64,000 bases of DNA from Candidatus Gastranaerophilales bacterium (GTDB lineage Bacteria; Cyanobacteriota; Vampirovibrionia; Gastranaerophilales; Gastranaerophilaceae). The stretch spans positions 1-64,000 of the forward strand of contig CALUPH010000003.1 in assembly GCA_944322615.1 (NCBI GenBank), read 5' to 3'. The translations under genes and the position numbers were made by a program. Each line of letters starts with the position of its first letter. The stretch's first letter is position 1. Positions 7,644 through 17,189 of the stretch are shown here, one piece after another. The notes under the pieces were generated by a model, which was not told the DNA's origin, searched no databases, and worked only from the letters and a program-made list of their open reading frames with translations.

Positions 7644-10600
7644 CTATTTAATCAATTCACCAACTGCTTTAAATACAGCCATACGTTGAGCAGCATCCTT
7701 TTCAGCTTGTTCATACAAAGCTTGTGCTTCTTCAGGATTTGTTTTTGCTAATGACTTGTATCTGCCTTCAGACTTAATAAAGTCTTGGAAGCTTTCCTTA
7801 GGATCTTTAGCATCCCAAGTAAACGGTTGTTCGTTAGCAGGATTATATCTGTATAGTGGGAAATAACCAGCTTCAACAGCACGTTTTTGTTCTGTTTGAG
7901 TTTTACTCATATCGATACCGTGAGCAATACAAGGTGCATAAGCAAATATAATTGATGGTCCATCATATGCTTCAGCTTCTTGGAATGCTTTCAATGTTTG
8001 TTGTCTGTCTGCACCAAGTGCAACAGAAGCAACATATACATATCCATATGACATACTCATCAAGCCCATATTCTTCTTATATGTTTTCTTACCACCTGTA
8101 GCAAATTTAGCAACAGCACCGGTTGGTGTAGATTTAGAAGCTTGACCGCCTGTGTTTGAATATACTTCAGTATCCAAAACAAGAACATTAACATTCTTAT
8201 TTTGAGCAAGAACATGGTCAATACCACCGTAACCGATATCGTTTGCCCAACCGTCACCACCAATAATCCATATTGATTTATCAGTAAAGTAATCTTGTAA
8301 TTCTCTTACTTTAGCCAAATCAGGACAATCAACATCAGCATATTTTGCTAATACTTCTTTTGCTTTTGTTTGAGCAGCAACTGCTTCTTCTGTTTTAGAA
8401 TTATTAAAATGAGCCATTGCACCTTCTAATGCTTCTACTAAATCAGCAGGAGCTTTACCTGAGGCAAGTACTTTTTCAACGTATGTTTTCAAAGTATCTC
8501 TGTTTTGATCTACAGCTAATCTCATACCAAAACCGAATTCAGCATTGTCTTCAAATAATGAGTTTGCCCAAGCTGGTCCTCTTCCATCTTTATTTGTTGT
8601 ATAAGGAATTGTTGGGAATGTACCTGAATATATTGAAGAACAACCTGTTGCGTTTGCTACGATTGCATTTTCACCGAATAATTGAGAAACCAATTTAACA
8701 TAAGGTGTTTCACCGCAACCAGCACAAGCACCTGAGAATTCAAATAAAGGTTTTCTTAACATTGCACCTTTAATTGTTTTGGTTGTATTTTTACCCATTA
8801 CATTATCAGGCAATGAATCAAAGAATTTTTCGTTAACAACTTCACAAGCTTCAACTTCTTTTTCAATTGTTGACCAAGATAAAGCTTGTTTTCCAGGTAA
8901 TTTGTTTGCAGGACATTGATCAATACAAACACCGCAACCTGTACAATCATTACAATAAACTTGAACTTTGAAGTGTTCACCGTTTGCATTTGGTTTTGCT
9001 TCAACAGTTTTAAATGATTCAGGAGCATTTGCCAAGTTTTCTTTTTCAACCAATTTTGTTCTGATTGCAGCATGTGGACAAGCACTTGCACATATACCGC
9101 ATTGAATACAATCAGCTGAATTCCATTTTGGAACTCTTGGAGCAATTCCACGTTTTTCAAGGCAAGCAGTACCTGTAGGTATAACACCGTCAACACTCAT
9201 TGCACTAACCGGAATATCATCTCCTTTTTGTCTCATAGAAGGTTCAATAATCTTCTTAGCAAATTCAGAAGCATCATCAGGAATTAATTTTACTTCTTCA
9301 GCTGCACACACACCATCTAAAGAAGCAGGTATTTCAACTTCTTGACAAGCATCTACAGCAGCATCGATTAATGCTAAGTTCATATTTACAACATCATCAC
9401 CTTTTTTCTTAAAGGTTTTGATTGTCATTTCTCTCATACCTTCATAAGCTTGTTCAAACGGAATAATTCCTGAAACTTTAAAGTATGCAACCATCATAAC
9501 TGTGTTTGCACCTTTACCTCTTAATCCGGGTTGTTGTGCGATTAATTTTTCTGCATCTACATTGTAGAATTTAATTTTCTTCTTTATTATTGTTTCTTGC
9601 ATATCACGAGTTAAGTGAGCGAATGCTTCTTCTTTTGTGTATGGAGAATTCAATAAGAAAGTACCGCCTTCTTTTATACCCTTTAATAAATCATATCTGC
9701 CAACATATGCGTGAGCTGAACAAGATACGAAATCAGGTGCAGTAATTAAATATGTTGATTTTATTGGTTTATCACCAAATCTCAAGTGAGATACAGTTAC
9801 ACCAAATGATTTTTTAGAGTCATATGCAAAGTATGCTTGAGCATCTTTATTTGTATATTGACCGATAATTTTAATTGAGTTTTTATTTGCACCAACAGTA
9901 CCATCTGAACCTAAGCCCCAGAACATACAATTTGTAGTACCTTCAGGCTCAGTAACAATATGTTCTGTTACTTTTAATGATAAGTTAGTAACATCATCTT
10001 CAATACCTACTGTAAAGTTATGGAATCCGTTTGCTTCACCGTGTTTATAGATTGCAAGTACCATTGACGGAGTGAATTCTTTAGAAGATAAACCATAACG
10101 ACCGCCAATAACTCTGATATCTTTATTTTCTAATGCTGCAACTACATCCAAATACAATGGTTCACCAATTGAACCGGGTTCTTTTGTTCTATCTAATACG
10201 TTAATACGTTTAACTGTTTTTGGTAATACAGCATTAAAGCGTTTAACATCAAATGGTCTGTATAATCTAACTTTAACTAAACCATACTTTGTACCGCGTT
10301 TTGCATTTAAGTATTCGATTGTTTCTTCAATTGTTTCACAACCTGAACCCATTGCAACAATTACATCAGTTGCATCAGGAGCACCAACATAATCAAACGG
10401 ATGATATTGTCTTCCTGTAACAGCTGCAACTTTATCCATATATTCTTGAACAATATCAGGAACAGCATTGTAGTATTTGTTAACTGTTTCACGACCTTGG
10501 AAATATACGTCTGTATTTTGAGCACCAACTTTACATACAGGAGCTTCCGGTCTTAATGCACGTTTTCTGAATTCTTCAATGTATTTTGGTTCTACTAATT

Positions 10601-11177
10601 TAGCAATATCTTCATAAGAGATTTCTTCAATTTTATGTACTTCGTGAGAAGTTCTGAAACCATCAAAGAATTGTAAGAAAGGAACTTTAGCTTTATATGT
10701 AGATAAGTGAGCAACCAAAGCTAAATCCATTTCTTCTTGTACAGAGTTAGCAGCTAACAATGCATAACCTGTATTACGGCAAGCCATAACATCACTATGG
10801 TCACCAAATATTGCTAATGATTGTGCAGCTAAAGCTCTTGCAGCAACATGGATTACAGAAGGAAGCATTTCCCCTGCAACTTTGTGCATAACAGGAATCA
10901 TTAACAATAGACCTTGTGATGCTGTATAGGTTGAAGTTAAAGCACCTGCTGCCAATGAACCGTGAACAGCACCTGCTGCACCGGCTTCTGATTGCATTTC
11001 TGCTACTTTTACTTCTTTACCCCAGATATTTTGTTTGTGTTGTGATGCCCATTCATCAATCCATTCACCCATTGTAGATGATGGAGTAATTGGGTAGATT
11101 GCTGATACTTCGCTTAATGCATAAGCCACATGGGCTGCAGCGTAGTTACCATCAACCGTAATTGTTTTCTTTGGCAT
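7644..11177 (-). CDS. nifJ: pyruvate:ferredoxin (flavodoxin) oxidoreductase
   Basis: It oxidises pyruvate and CoA to acetyl-CoA and CO2 and reduces ferredoxin. It is the fused homodimeric form (1177 residues). The N-terminal domain binds TPP with AVSAIYPITPSSTMGEW-like sequence, followed by the gamma and CoA domains. Two 4Fe-4S motifs lie near residues 687 (CIQCGICASACP) and 744 (CTGCGVCIDQCP). The C-terminal TPP domain has CAGCGETPY and GDGWANDIGYGGIDH near 974. The ATG at 11177 is chosen because GGAGGT lies ten bases before it; the ATG at 11195 overlaps that site. It is transcribed alone and is central to anaerobic energy metabolism. Confidence 0.97.
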   Translation of the reverse strand: MPKKTITVDGNYAAAHVAYALSEVSAIYPITPSSTMGEWIDEWASQHKQNIWGKEVKVAEMQSEAGAAGAVHGSLAAGALTSTYTASQGLLLMIPVMHKVAGEMLPSVIHVAARALAAQSLAIFGDHSDVMACRNTGYALLAANSVQEEMDLALVAHLSTYKAKVPFLQFFDGFRTSHEVHKIEEISYEDIAKLVEPKYIEEFRKRALRPEAPVCKVGAQNTDVYFQGRETVNKYYNAVPDIVQEYMDKVAAVTGRQYHPFDYVGAPDATDVIVAMGSGCETIEETIEYLNAKRGTKYGLVKVRLYRPFDVKRFNAVLPKTVKRINVLDRTKEPGSIGEPLYLDVVAALENKDIRVIGGRYGLSSKEFTPSMVLAIYKHGEANGFHNFTVGIEDDVTNLSLKVTEHIVTEPEGTTNCMFWGLGSDGTVGANKNSIKIIGQYTNKDAQAYFAYDSKKSFGVTVSHLRFGDKPIKSTYLITAPDFVSCSAHAYVGRYDLLKGIKEGGTFLLNSPYTKEEAFAHLTRDMQETIIKKKIKFYNVDAEKLIAQQPGLRGKGANTVMMVAYFKVSGIIPFEQAYEGMREMTIKTFKKKGDDVVNMNLALIDAAVDACQEVEIPASLDGVCAAEEVKLIPDDASEFAKKIIEPSMRQKGDDIPVSAMSVDGVIPTGTACLEKRGIAPRVPKWNSADCIQCGICASACPHAAIRTKLVEKENLANAPESFKTVEAKPNANGEHFKVQVYCNDCTGCGVCIDQCPANKLPGKQALSWSTIEKEVEACEVVNEKFFDSLPDNVMGKNTTKTIKGAMLRKPLFEFSGACAGCGETPYVKLVSQLFGENAIVANATGCSSIYSGTFPTIPYTTNKDGRGPAWANSLFEDNAEFGFGMRLAVDQNRDTLKTYVEKVLASGKAPADLVEALEGAMAHFNNSKTEEAVAAQTKAKEVLAKYADVDCPDLAKVRELQDYFTDKSIWIIGGDGWANDIGYGGIDHVLAQNKNVNVLVLDTEVYSNTGGQASKSTPTGAVAKFATGGKKTYKKNMGLMSMSYGYVYVASVALGADRQQTLKAFQEAEAYDGPSIIFAYAPCIAHGIDMSKTQTEQKRAVEAGYFPLYRYNPANEQPFTWDAKDPKESFQDFIKSEGRYKSLAKTNPEEAQALYEQAEKDAAQRMAVFKAVGELIK

Positions 11178-11293
11178 TTGTTTTACAACCTCCATTCTCT
11201 CGTATATTATGCTGTTTAAATACCTAGTACTACATATGAAAATGGTACTCCAAAGATAGTTAAATTACAAATAAAAATCCATGCCTGATTTCC

Positions 11294-11334
11294 CCAAAAA
11301 ACTTAAAGCGGACTATATAAGATATCCGCTTTAA
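11294..11334 (-). terminator. terminator of trpBA
   Basis: A 10-bp stem (TTAAAGCGGA 11303-11312 with TCCGCTTTAA 11325-11334) is followed on the minus strand by T6. It lies about 60 bases after the trpA stop and ends that transcript before nifJ. Confidence 0.85.
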
Positions 11335-11391
11335 TTTAAAAATTATTATCAATTTTGAAGTCTTTAATTTAAACTTTAACTACTCAAATTA

Positions 11392-12165
11392 CTATTTAAT
11401 TTTTATCGCTGATTTCATTGCTTTAACATAATCAAACACTTGTGAAGGTGAATCCTTTCCATACTTTTCAACTATTTTAACAATAGCATTACCAACAATA
11501 ATACCATCTGCTATTTCAGAGAAAAATTCAGCCTGTTGAGTTGTATTTATACCAAAACCTAATGCAATAGGTATATTTGTATTTTCTTTCAAAATATCAA
11601 TTATGCTTGTTATTTCTTTAAAATGACCTTCCATAGAAGAAGTAGAACCTATTGACGGAACAAAATATATAAAGCCTGTAGCTTCTTTTGCTATCATTTT
11701 TACTCTGTCAATATTTTCAGGAACTACAAAAGAAATAATATCAACACCATATTTGTCTGCATATTCTTTTATTTCAGACTTTTCTTCATATGGTAAATCC
11801 GGAACAACAATACCACAGACATTAACCTCAGAACATTTCATAAAGAATTCTTCATATCCGTAATTAAAAACCGGATTTATATATGTGTGAAGAATAATCG
11901 AAATTTGAGTTGTATTTCGAACTTCTTTTATCATATCAAAAATACCTTTAAGATATGTTTCTGATTTTAATGCGCGTAAATTTGCATTTTGCACAACACT
12001 GCTTTCTGCAATAGGGTCAGAAAAAGGAACTCCAAGTTCTACCATATCGCAACCTGCTTTTGCCATAGAAATAATAACTTCTTTTGTTGTATTTAAATCG
12101 GGGTCACCTGCCATTAAAAAACCTATTAAGGCTTTATTTTCAAATGCTTTTTTTATGTTATTCAT
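11392..12165 (-). CDS. trpA: tryptophan synthase alpha subunit
   Basis: It cleaves indole-glycerol phosphate to indole and glyceraldehyde-3-phosphate and passes indole to TrpB. The 257-residue TIM barrel has [10 protein letters not shown], the catalytic glutamate in [10 protein letters not shown], and phosphate-binding segments [10 protein letters not shown] and ALGFGIN. The second catalytic acid, normally Asp in ...SDPLADGP, appears as Glu in [11 protein letters not shown], a conservative change that I believe also occurs in some other anaerobes. It overlaps the trpB stop by eight bases and is translationally coupled. No other trp gene is visible. Confidence 0.95.
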   Translation of the reverse strand: MNNIKKAFENKALIGFLMAGDPDLNTTKEVIISMAKAGCDMVELGVPFSDPIAESSVVQNANLRALKSETYLKGIFDMIKEVRNTTQISIILHTYINPVFNYGYEEFFMKCSEVNVCGIVVPDLPYEEKSEIKEYADKYGVDIISFVVPENIDRVKMIAKEATGFIYFVPSIGSTSSMEGHFKEITSIIDILKENTNIPIALGFGINTTQQAEFFSEIADGIIVGNAIVKIVEKYGKDSPSQVFDYVKAMKSAIKIK

Positions 12166-13342
12166 TTATAATCCTTCCTCTATATTTTGCAATAGCAGCT
12201 ACATCCTTATCACCACGGCCTGATAGACAAACTATGATTATTTCATCTTTTTTCATTGTTGGAGCAATCTTCTTTGCATATGCAACAGCATGAGAACTTT
12301 CTATTGCAGGAATTATTCCCTCAACTTTTGACAAATATTCAAACGCTTCAACTGCTTCTTCATCTGTAACAGGAACATATTCAGCTCTGCCTGTTTCTTT
12401 TAAATAAGCATGTTCAGGTCCAATTCCCGGATAATCAAGACCTGCAGATATTGAATATACCGGAGCAATTTGTCCGTGCTTATCCTGACAAAATATCGAC
12501 TTCATACCATGAAATATTCCAATACTTCCTTTTGTCATAGTTGCAGCGTGTTTATCCGTATCAACACCCAGCCCTGCCGCTTCACAACCTATAAGCCTAA
12601 CATCTTTATCATTTATAAAATTGTAGAACATACCCATAGCATTACTGCCACCACCGACACAAGCCATAACTACATTTGGAAGTTTACCTTCAATATGAAG
12701 TATTTGTTCACGTGCTTCTTTACTTATTACACTTTGAAAATCTCTTACAATAGTAGGATAAGGATAAGGTCCCATAACAGAACCAAGAAGATACATTGTA
12801 TCATCACTTCTTTTTGACCATTCCTTCATTGCCTCATTAACCGCATCTTTTAATGTCTGAGTTCCAAATGTAACAGCATGTACTTTAGCACCTAATAATT
12901 CCATTCTATAAACATTTAAGGATTGTCGAATAGTATCTTCAAGCCCCATATAAATTTCGCATTCTAAACCCAAAAGAGCTGCCGCTGTCGCTGTTGCAAC
13001 ACCATGCTGACCTGCACCAGTTTCAGCTATAACTCGCTTTTTACCCATGTATTTTGCAAGTAAAGCTTGTCCTAATACGTTATTAATTTTATGCGAACCT
13101 GTATGATTTAAATCTTCTCTTTTTAAATATATTTTTGCACCCTTCAAATCCTCTGTCATATTCTTCGCAAAATACAATAAAGAAGGACGTCCGGCATAAT
13201 TTGCCAGCAAAGAATTTAATTCATCATTAAACTTCTTATCATTTTTATAAAATTCATATGCCTCTTCTATTCTCTTTATCTCCGGCATTAAAACTTCAGG
13301 AACATACTGTCCGCCGAATTTTCCGAATCTTGTTTTTGTCAT
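12158..13342 (-). CDS. trpB: tryptophan synthase beta subunit
   Basis: A PLP enzyme that joins indole and serine to give tryptophan. It begins [19 protein letters not shown]. The PLP lysine lies in [18 protein letters not shown], followed by [13 protein letters not shown] and the glycine loop [14 protein letters not shown]. About 394 residues is the normal TrpB1 length. The start at 13342 is chosen because AAGGA lies seven bases upstream; the ATG at 13360 lies ahead of this site. The trpBA pair without the rest of the pathway either uses salvaged indole or depends on trp genes elsewhere in the genome. Confidence 0.96.
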   Translation of the reverse strand: MTKTRFGKFGGQYVPEVLMPEIKRIEEAYEFYKNDKKFNDELNSLLANYAGRPSLLYFAKNMTEDLKGAKIYLKREDLNHTGSHKINNVLGQALLAKYMGKKRVIAETGAGQHGVATATAAALLGLECEIYMGLEDTIRQSLNVYRMELLGAKVHAVTFGTQTLKDAVNEAMKEWSKRSDDTMYLLGSVMGPYPYPTIVRDFQSVISKEAREQILHIEGKLPNVVMACVGGGSNAMGMFYNFINDKDVRLIGCEAAGLGVDTDKHAATMTKGSIGIFHGMKSIFCQDKHGQIAPVYSISAGLDYPGIGPEHAYLKETGRAEYVPVTDEEAVEAFEYLSKVEGIIPAIESSHAVAYAKKIAPTMKKDEIIIVCLSGRGDKDVAAIAKYRGRIINE

Positions 13343-13425
13343 TTTTATTTCCTTATACAATTAATAAAACTCTGCTATATGCTATACAAGTATTACTACT
13401 ATTTTATATATAGCACAACAAAACT

Positions 13426-13448
13426 GTTTTTCGCTAAATGCAAAAAAC
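13426..13448 (-). promoter_or_regulatory. hairpin in the trpB leader
   Basis: On the minus strand, GTTTTTTGC and GCGAAAAAC form a 9-bp stem with a 5-base loop, between the small ORF at 13490-13615 and trpB. It is followed by a weak AGTTTTG stretch. Further down, TGCTATA and TATAGCA could form another stem. This may be a weak attenuator or only local structure; no T-box or known Trp-binding RNA is recognised. Confidence 0.3.
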
Positions 13449-13489
13449 AACAAACCCTGTCGACAAATCGAAATCAAAAGACGAGACTA

Positions 13490-13615
13490 TTACCTGTCAA
13501 AACGATTGTCAACCTTAACGGGACACCAACCCATTCTTTTTTCATCAAAGAATAACCAATTAGAAAGAAAGTCTACTAAACCAGCTACGAAACAAAAAAG
13601 TGAACCTTTATTCAT
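13490..13615 (-). CDS. 41-residue small protein or leader peptide upstream of trpB
   Basis: A short ORF of 41 codons. GGAAAGGGAAG lies a few bases before its ATG, one of the better ribosome sites in the region. The peptide has a hydrophobic middle (LFCFVAGLVDFLSNWLFF) and then a basic, Trp- and Cys-containing tail (KRMGWCPVKVDNRFDR). It holds two tryptophans and lies about 150 bases upstream of trpB on the same strand. It may be a small membrane protein or a translated leader. The remainder of the gap 13343-13877 shows no other gene. Confidence 0.45.
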   Translation of the reverse strand: MNKGSLFCFVAGLVDFLSNWLFFDEKRMGWCPVKVDNRFDR

Positions 13616-13877
13616 TATTAACTTCCCTTTCCTACCATGGATTGTTGTAATATTCTAACTCCAATTTAAAATTTTGACTAGTCTGTTCGTTACATTTTTT
13701 AAAATTTAATATCTACAACCACATATATTAACTTTTGTTAAGCTAATTGTATAACAATTTATTCAGTATTTACAAGGATTTTGCAGATTTTCAAAAAGTT
13801 TTATATATCAGATATAGCATTTTTATATATCTATATTCCTTTATTTAGATATAGAGAGAAAAATAAGGATATTCTAT

Positions 13878-14300
13878 ATGAGCGTAAATTTATCAGGCAA
13901 ACAAAATATAGAACAATTTAATACCAAAACGAATATTCAAGCAAAAGAAATCCAGACACAACAGGAATATAACAGAAGCTTGGAATTATATAAAAGTACA
14001 ATGTCTACTTTTAATCCCGGCAATAATTGCGATGAATATGCATCAAGTTTTTTCCAAAATGCACAATTATTAAATGAAGATAATAAAACAAAAACAAATA
14101 AAAGGCTAAAAGAACCAAGTACAGACCCGGGAATAGTTGCAAAAGCTGCAGATTGGATTGCAGGTATATTAGGTGTGGATTTAGATAAAGAAGAAGACCC
14201 GCTTGAAGCATTACAAACATATGAAGAAGTACTGCCTGGAGCCGGTTTTAACAGAACAACAAAAGAATATAAAATGATGTTAAGTGCATTTAATTTATAA
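13878..14300 (+). CDS. hypothetical protein
   Basis: A 140-residue protein, polar and Gln/Asn-rich for the first 90 residues (MSVNLSGKQNIEQFNTK...). A more ordered C-terminal part contains VAKAADWIAGILGVDLDKEEDP. No signal peptide or known domain is seen. AAGGA lies eight bases before the ATG. It is a single gene with its own terminator. Its short N-terminal polar stretch resembles other unknown proteins in this window, but the similarity is too slight to call a family. Confidence 0.7.
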   Translation: MSVNLSGKQNIEQFNTKTNIQAKEIQTQQEYNRSLELYKSTMSTFNPGNNCDEYASSFFQNAQLLNEDNKTKTNKRLKEPSTDPGIVAKAADWIAGILGVDLDKEEDPLEALQTYEEVLPGAGFNRTTKEYKMMLSAFNL

Positions 14301-14303
14301 TAA

Positions 14304-14335
14304 AAGAAAGATGACCATAAAAGGTCATCTTTCTT
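14304..14335. terminator. bidirectional intrinsic terminator
   Basis: A perfect 13-bp stem (14304-14316 with 14323-14335) with a 6-base loop lies between two convergent genes. Confidence 0.88.
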
Positions 14336-14339
14336 AATT

Positions 14340-15149
14340 TTATTTGAGTCTTATTTTTTCTAAAAAATCAACAATGACAGGCAGAGAATTTTCATAATCG
14401 TTATGGTCATCATTTTTAACAAGCACAAATTCAGCCATTGGAGCTTTGCTATGATTTTTTATTGCCTGTTCATAAGGAATCATAGAATCATCCATTGAAT
14501 GTGTAATCAATAATGGTTCAGTAATTTTATCAATTCTTGAGTAATTATCAAACTTTTGTATAAAAGGGAACAAATAAACAAAATTTTGCATCCAATCCTT
14601 TTTAGTTGCTCTTTTTAATGTTGCTTTACCCATATCTTTAGTATTGGTAAATGTGGATTGTAATATTACTGCCTTAAAATCATTTTCTATTGCTATTTGG
14701 GAAGTAACACCACCACCTATAGACAATCCCCATAAAATTATATTTTCAGATTTTATATTCTTTTCATTGTTTAAAAAATTAAGAGCAGCTCTTGCATCTT
14801 TATATAGTCCTTTTTCAAAAGGAAATCCTTCGCTTTTTCCATAGCCCCTATAATCGTATATAAAAACACCATACCCCATATTAGCAACAGGTATAAGCAT
14901 ATCGAAGAAATAGCTTATATTTCCGCCATTTCCGTGTGAAAAAATTATTATCGGATAATCTTTTTTAGGAGGAACATACCAAGCATTAAGTTTCTTACCA
15001 TCAATTGTTTTAAAATAAACATTTTCATGCGGATATTTTGTTTCATAAACTTCTTTTGAAGGGAAATAAATATTATTTGTACATGAAAACAAAATAATAT
15101 AACATCCTATTATTATTGATAAAAAAATTCTCTTCCAGCTTATCTTCAT
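14340..15149 (-). CDS. exported alpha/beta hydrolase, probable lipoprotein
   Basis: A 269-residue serine hydrolase of the BEM46/ABHD13-like group. The N-terminus is a signal sequence ending in LFSCTNN, which looks like a lipobox. The oxyanion segment is IFSHGNGGN, YDYRGYGKSEG follows, and the nucleophile elbow is GLSIGGG. The acid is probably in THSMDDSMIPYEQA and the histidine in NDDHNDYEN near the end. The substrate is unknown. It shares a terminator with the preceding convergent gene. Confidence 0.87.
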   Translation of the reverse strand: MKISWKRIFLSIIIGCYIILFSCTNNIYFPSKEVYETKYPHENVYFKTIDGKKLNAWYVPPKKDYPIIIFSHGNGGNISYFFDMLIPVANMGYGVFIYDYRGYGKSEGFPFEKGLYKDARAALNFLNNEKNIKSENIILWGLSIGGGVTSQIAIENDFKAVILQSTFTNTKDMGKATLKRATKKDWMQNFVYLFPFIQKFDNYSRIDKITEPLLITHSMDDSMIPYEQAIKNHSKAPMAEFVLVKNDDHNDYENSLPVIVDFLEKIRLK

Positions 15150-15283
15150 ATTAAATTTATTCCACTTGCAAATAAAACATTAACATATTCAACATTTTCC
15201 TGTAAATTTTACAGAAATTTAATAAATTTATTAATCTATTTTTAATTGATATTATTTAAATTGTAGAAAGAGAGGAAATAACA

Positions 15284-16266
15284 ATGTTGGAATCATACCA
15301 TTGTGAGAAATTGGAAAAAACTCTGCATTTTTTACCTGATGGAGTCAAATTTTGTTGCAGCTGTGCTGAAGATACAGGTATTAAAATAAGTGATTTTTCA
15401 AAATTTAACAAAGATGACATAATTAAAGGCAAAAAAAATTCATAGATTTATTAAACCAAGGATTTATTCCAAAAGAATGTAAAGGTTGTCTTGAATACAA
15501 AAGAAAAAGTATAAAAAAAATAATTAATGAATTTTTTAATAAACAAAAAGAAACCAAAATATCACATATAATCATAGACCACTTTTTACAATGTGATTGT
15601 GATTGCATATATTGTTCACAGAAAAAATTATTTCCGACACAAACCCAAAACTATGAATTATTACCTATTATTCAAGAGCTATATGAACAAAAAATGATTG
15701 ACTTAGAAAACCTAAAAGTAGAATTTCAGGGTGGAAATATATCAGAACTCAAAGAATTTGAACAACTAATGAGAGAATTTTATGCACATAATTGTGATGA
15801 TTTCGTAATTTTAATGAACGGAATTAAATATATTCCTATTTTGGAAAAAATCGGTAATAATTGGAAAAGTCATATTGGTATTTCTTTAGACGCCGGAACC
15901 AGAGAAACATTTATGAAAATAAAGAACATAGATGCATTTGATCAGGTTATTGAAAATATAAAAAAATTAAGAAAAGTTTCTGAAGCACAAATATCTCTAA
16001 AATACATAATAATAAAAGATGTAAATGACAATAAAGAAGAATTAGAAAAATTTTTAGAAATAGCAAAATCCATAGGAAATATTCAACCTTTGAATCTTGA
16101 AATTGACTATAATAATACAATTCTTTCGAAGGGTACTAAGTTTGAAATTCCAAAACACTATTATGAATTATTTAAATTTGCAGAAAAATATTGCAAAGAA
16201 AACAATATAGCATATAAAGTATTCCCATATACTGAAAATCTTTTAAAACAAGGTTACAGTATATAA
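15284..16266 (+). pseudogene. radical SAM protein gene with a frameshift in an A8 tract
   Basis: Translation from the ATG at 15284 (GAGGAA upstream) gives a cysteine-rich start with FCCSC and stops just after eight A's at 15431-15438. The other frame continues at once with FIDLLNQGF, a CKGC pair, the radical SAM motif CDCDCIYC (CxxxCxxC) and the rest of a barrel to 16266. The same layout (LCC, CxGC, CxxxCxxC) occurs unbroken in the gene at 53967, so the two halves are one gene. One missing A explains the break. It could be a true pseudogene, slippage-dependent expression, or a sequencing error. Confidence 0.8.
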
Positions 16267-16331
16267 CTTGATAAAAAAACTTGTTTTAACTAATATCTAC
16301 ATGTTAATTACAAAGGAAAGAAGGTAGAATT

Positions 16332-17108
16332 ATGTCAAGAAGACCTGTAATTGCCGGTAACTGGAAAATGCACAATTTACAAAAAGAAGCAGCCGATTTA
16401 ACAAACGGAATTATGCAAGAATTAAAATCAGAAGATAAAGCTGCACTTCCTGAAGTTATTATTGCGCCAACATTTACAGCATTATATGCTGCAAATAAAG
16501 CATTAACAGACTGTGGTTGCGGAAAAGTTAAATTAGCAGCACAAAATTGTTACTATGAAACAAAAGGTGCTTTCACCGGTGAATGTTCTGTAGAAATGTT
16601 AAAAGATGCAGGATGTGAATATATTATCATAGGACACTCTGAAAGAAGAGAATACTTTGGTGAAACAGATGAAATGGTAAATAAAAAAGCAAAAGCAATT
16701 TTAGCTAACGGTTTAATTCCGATTATATGTTGCGGTGAATCTTTAGAACAAAGAGAAGCCGGTGTTACAGACTACCATATCGCATCTCAAATCACAAAAG
16801 CATTAAGAGATTTAACTGCAGAAGAAGTTGCAAAATCAATTATTGCATATGAACCTATATGGGCTATTGGAACAGGTAAAACTTGTGATTCAACAGAAGC
16901 AAACAGAGTTATTGCTATGATTAGAAACGTTGTAAAAGGTTTATATGATGCAAATACTGCAGATGCTATAAGAATTTTATATGGCGGTAGTGTTAAACCT
17001 GCTACAATAAAAGAACAAATGGCACAATCTGACATAGATGGAGCATTAGTTGGCGGTGCTAGTTTAACTGCTGACAGTTTTGCTCAAATTGTAAAAGGCG
17101 CTATGTAA
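16332..17108 (+). CDS. tpiA: triosephosphate isomerase
   Basis: It interconverts dihydroxyacetone phosphate and glyceraldehyde-3-phosphate. The 258 residues have AGNWKMHNL (catalytic Lys), IIGHSERREYFGE (catalytic His), AYEPIWAIGTGKT (catalytic Glu) and the phosphate loop ILYGGSVKP. GGAAAGAAGG lies before the ATG. It is a single gene followed by a strong terminator. Confidence 0.98.
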   Translation: MSRRPVIAGNWKMHNLQKEAADLTNGIMQELKSEDKAALPEVIIAPTFTALYAANKALTDCGCGKVKLAAQNCYYETKGAFTGECSVEMLKDAGCEYIIIGHSERREYFGETDEMVNKKAKAILANGLIPIICCGESLEQREAGVTDYHIASQITKALRDLTAEEVAKSIIAYEPIWAIGTGKTCDSTEANRVIAMIRNVVKGLYDANTADAIRILYGGSVKPATIKEQMAQSDIDGALVGGASLTADSFAQIVKGAM

Positions 17109-17124
17109 TTAAAGTTAAATTAAG

Positions 17125-17159
17125 AAAAAGACTCTTAAAATTTAAGAGTCTTTTTTTTT
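17125..17159 (+). terminator. tpiA terminator
   Basis: The stem AAAGACTCTTAAA/TTTAAGAGTCTTT is followed by an unbroken run of T's on the plus strand. Confidence 0.9.
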
Positions 17160-17189
17160 GCTTATTTTTACTTTCTTTAATAAATGTTT

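Noticed and set aside
8417-9196. ORFs in other frames within nifJ (8417-8698 plus, 8798-9196 minus)
   Set aside because: They are low-complexity Leu/Gln-rich shadows of a highly conserved gene, with no ribosome site or family resemblance.
12470-12817. 115-residue plus-strand ORF within trpB
   Set aside because: It is a shadow of trpB, with no ribosome site and no recognisable domain.
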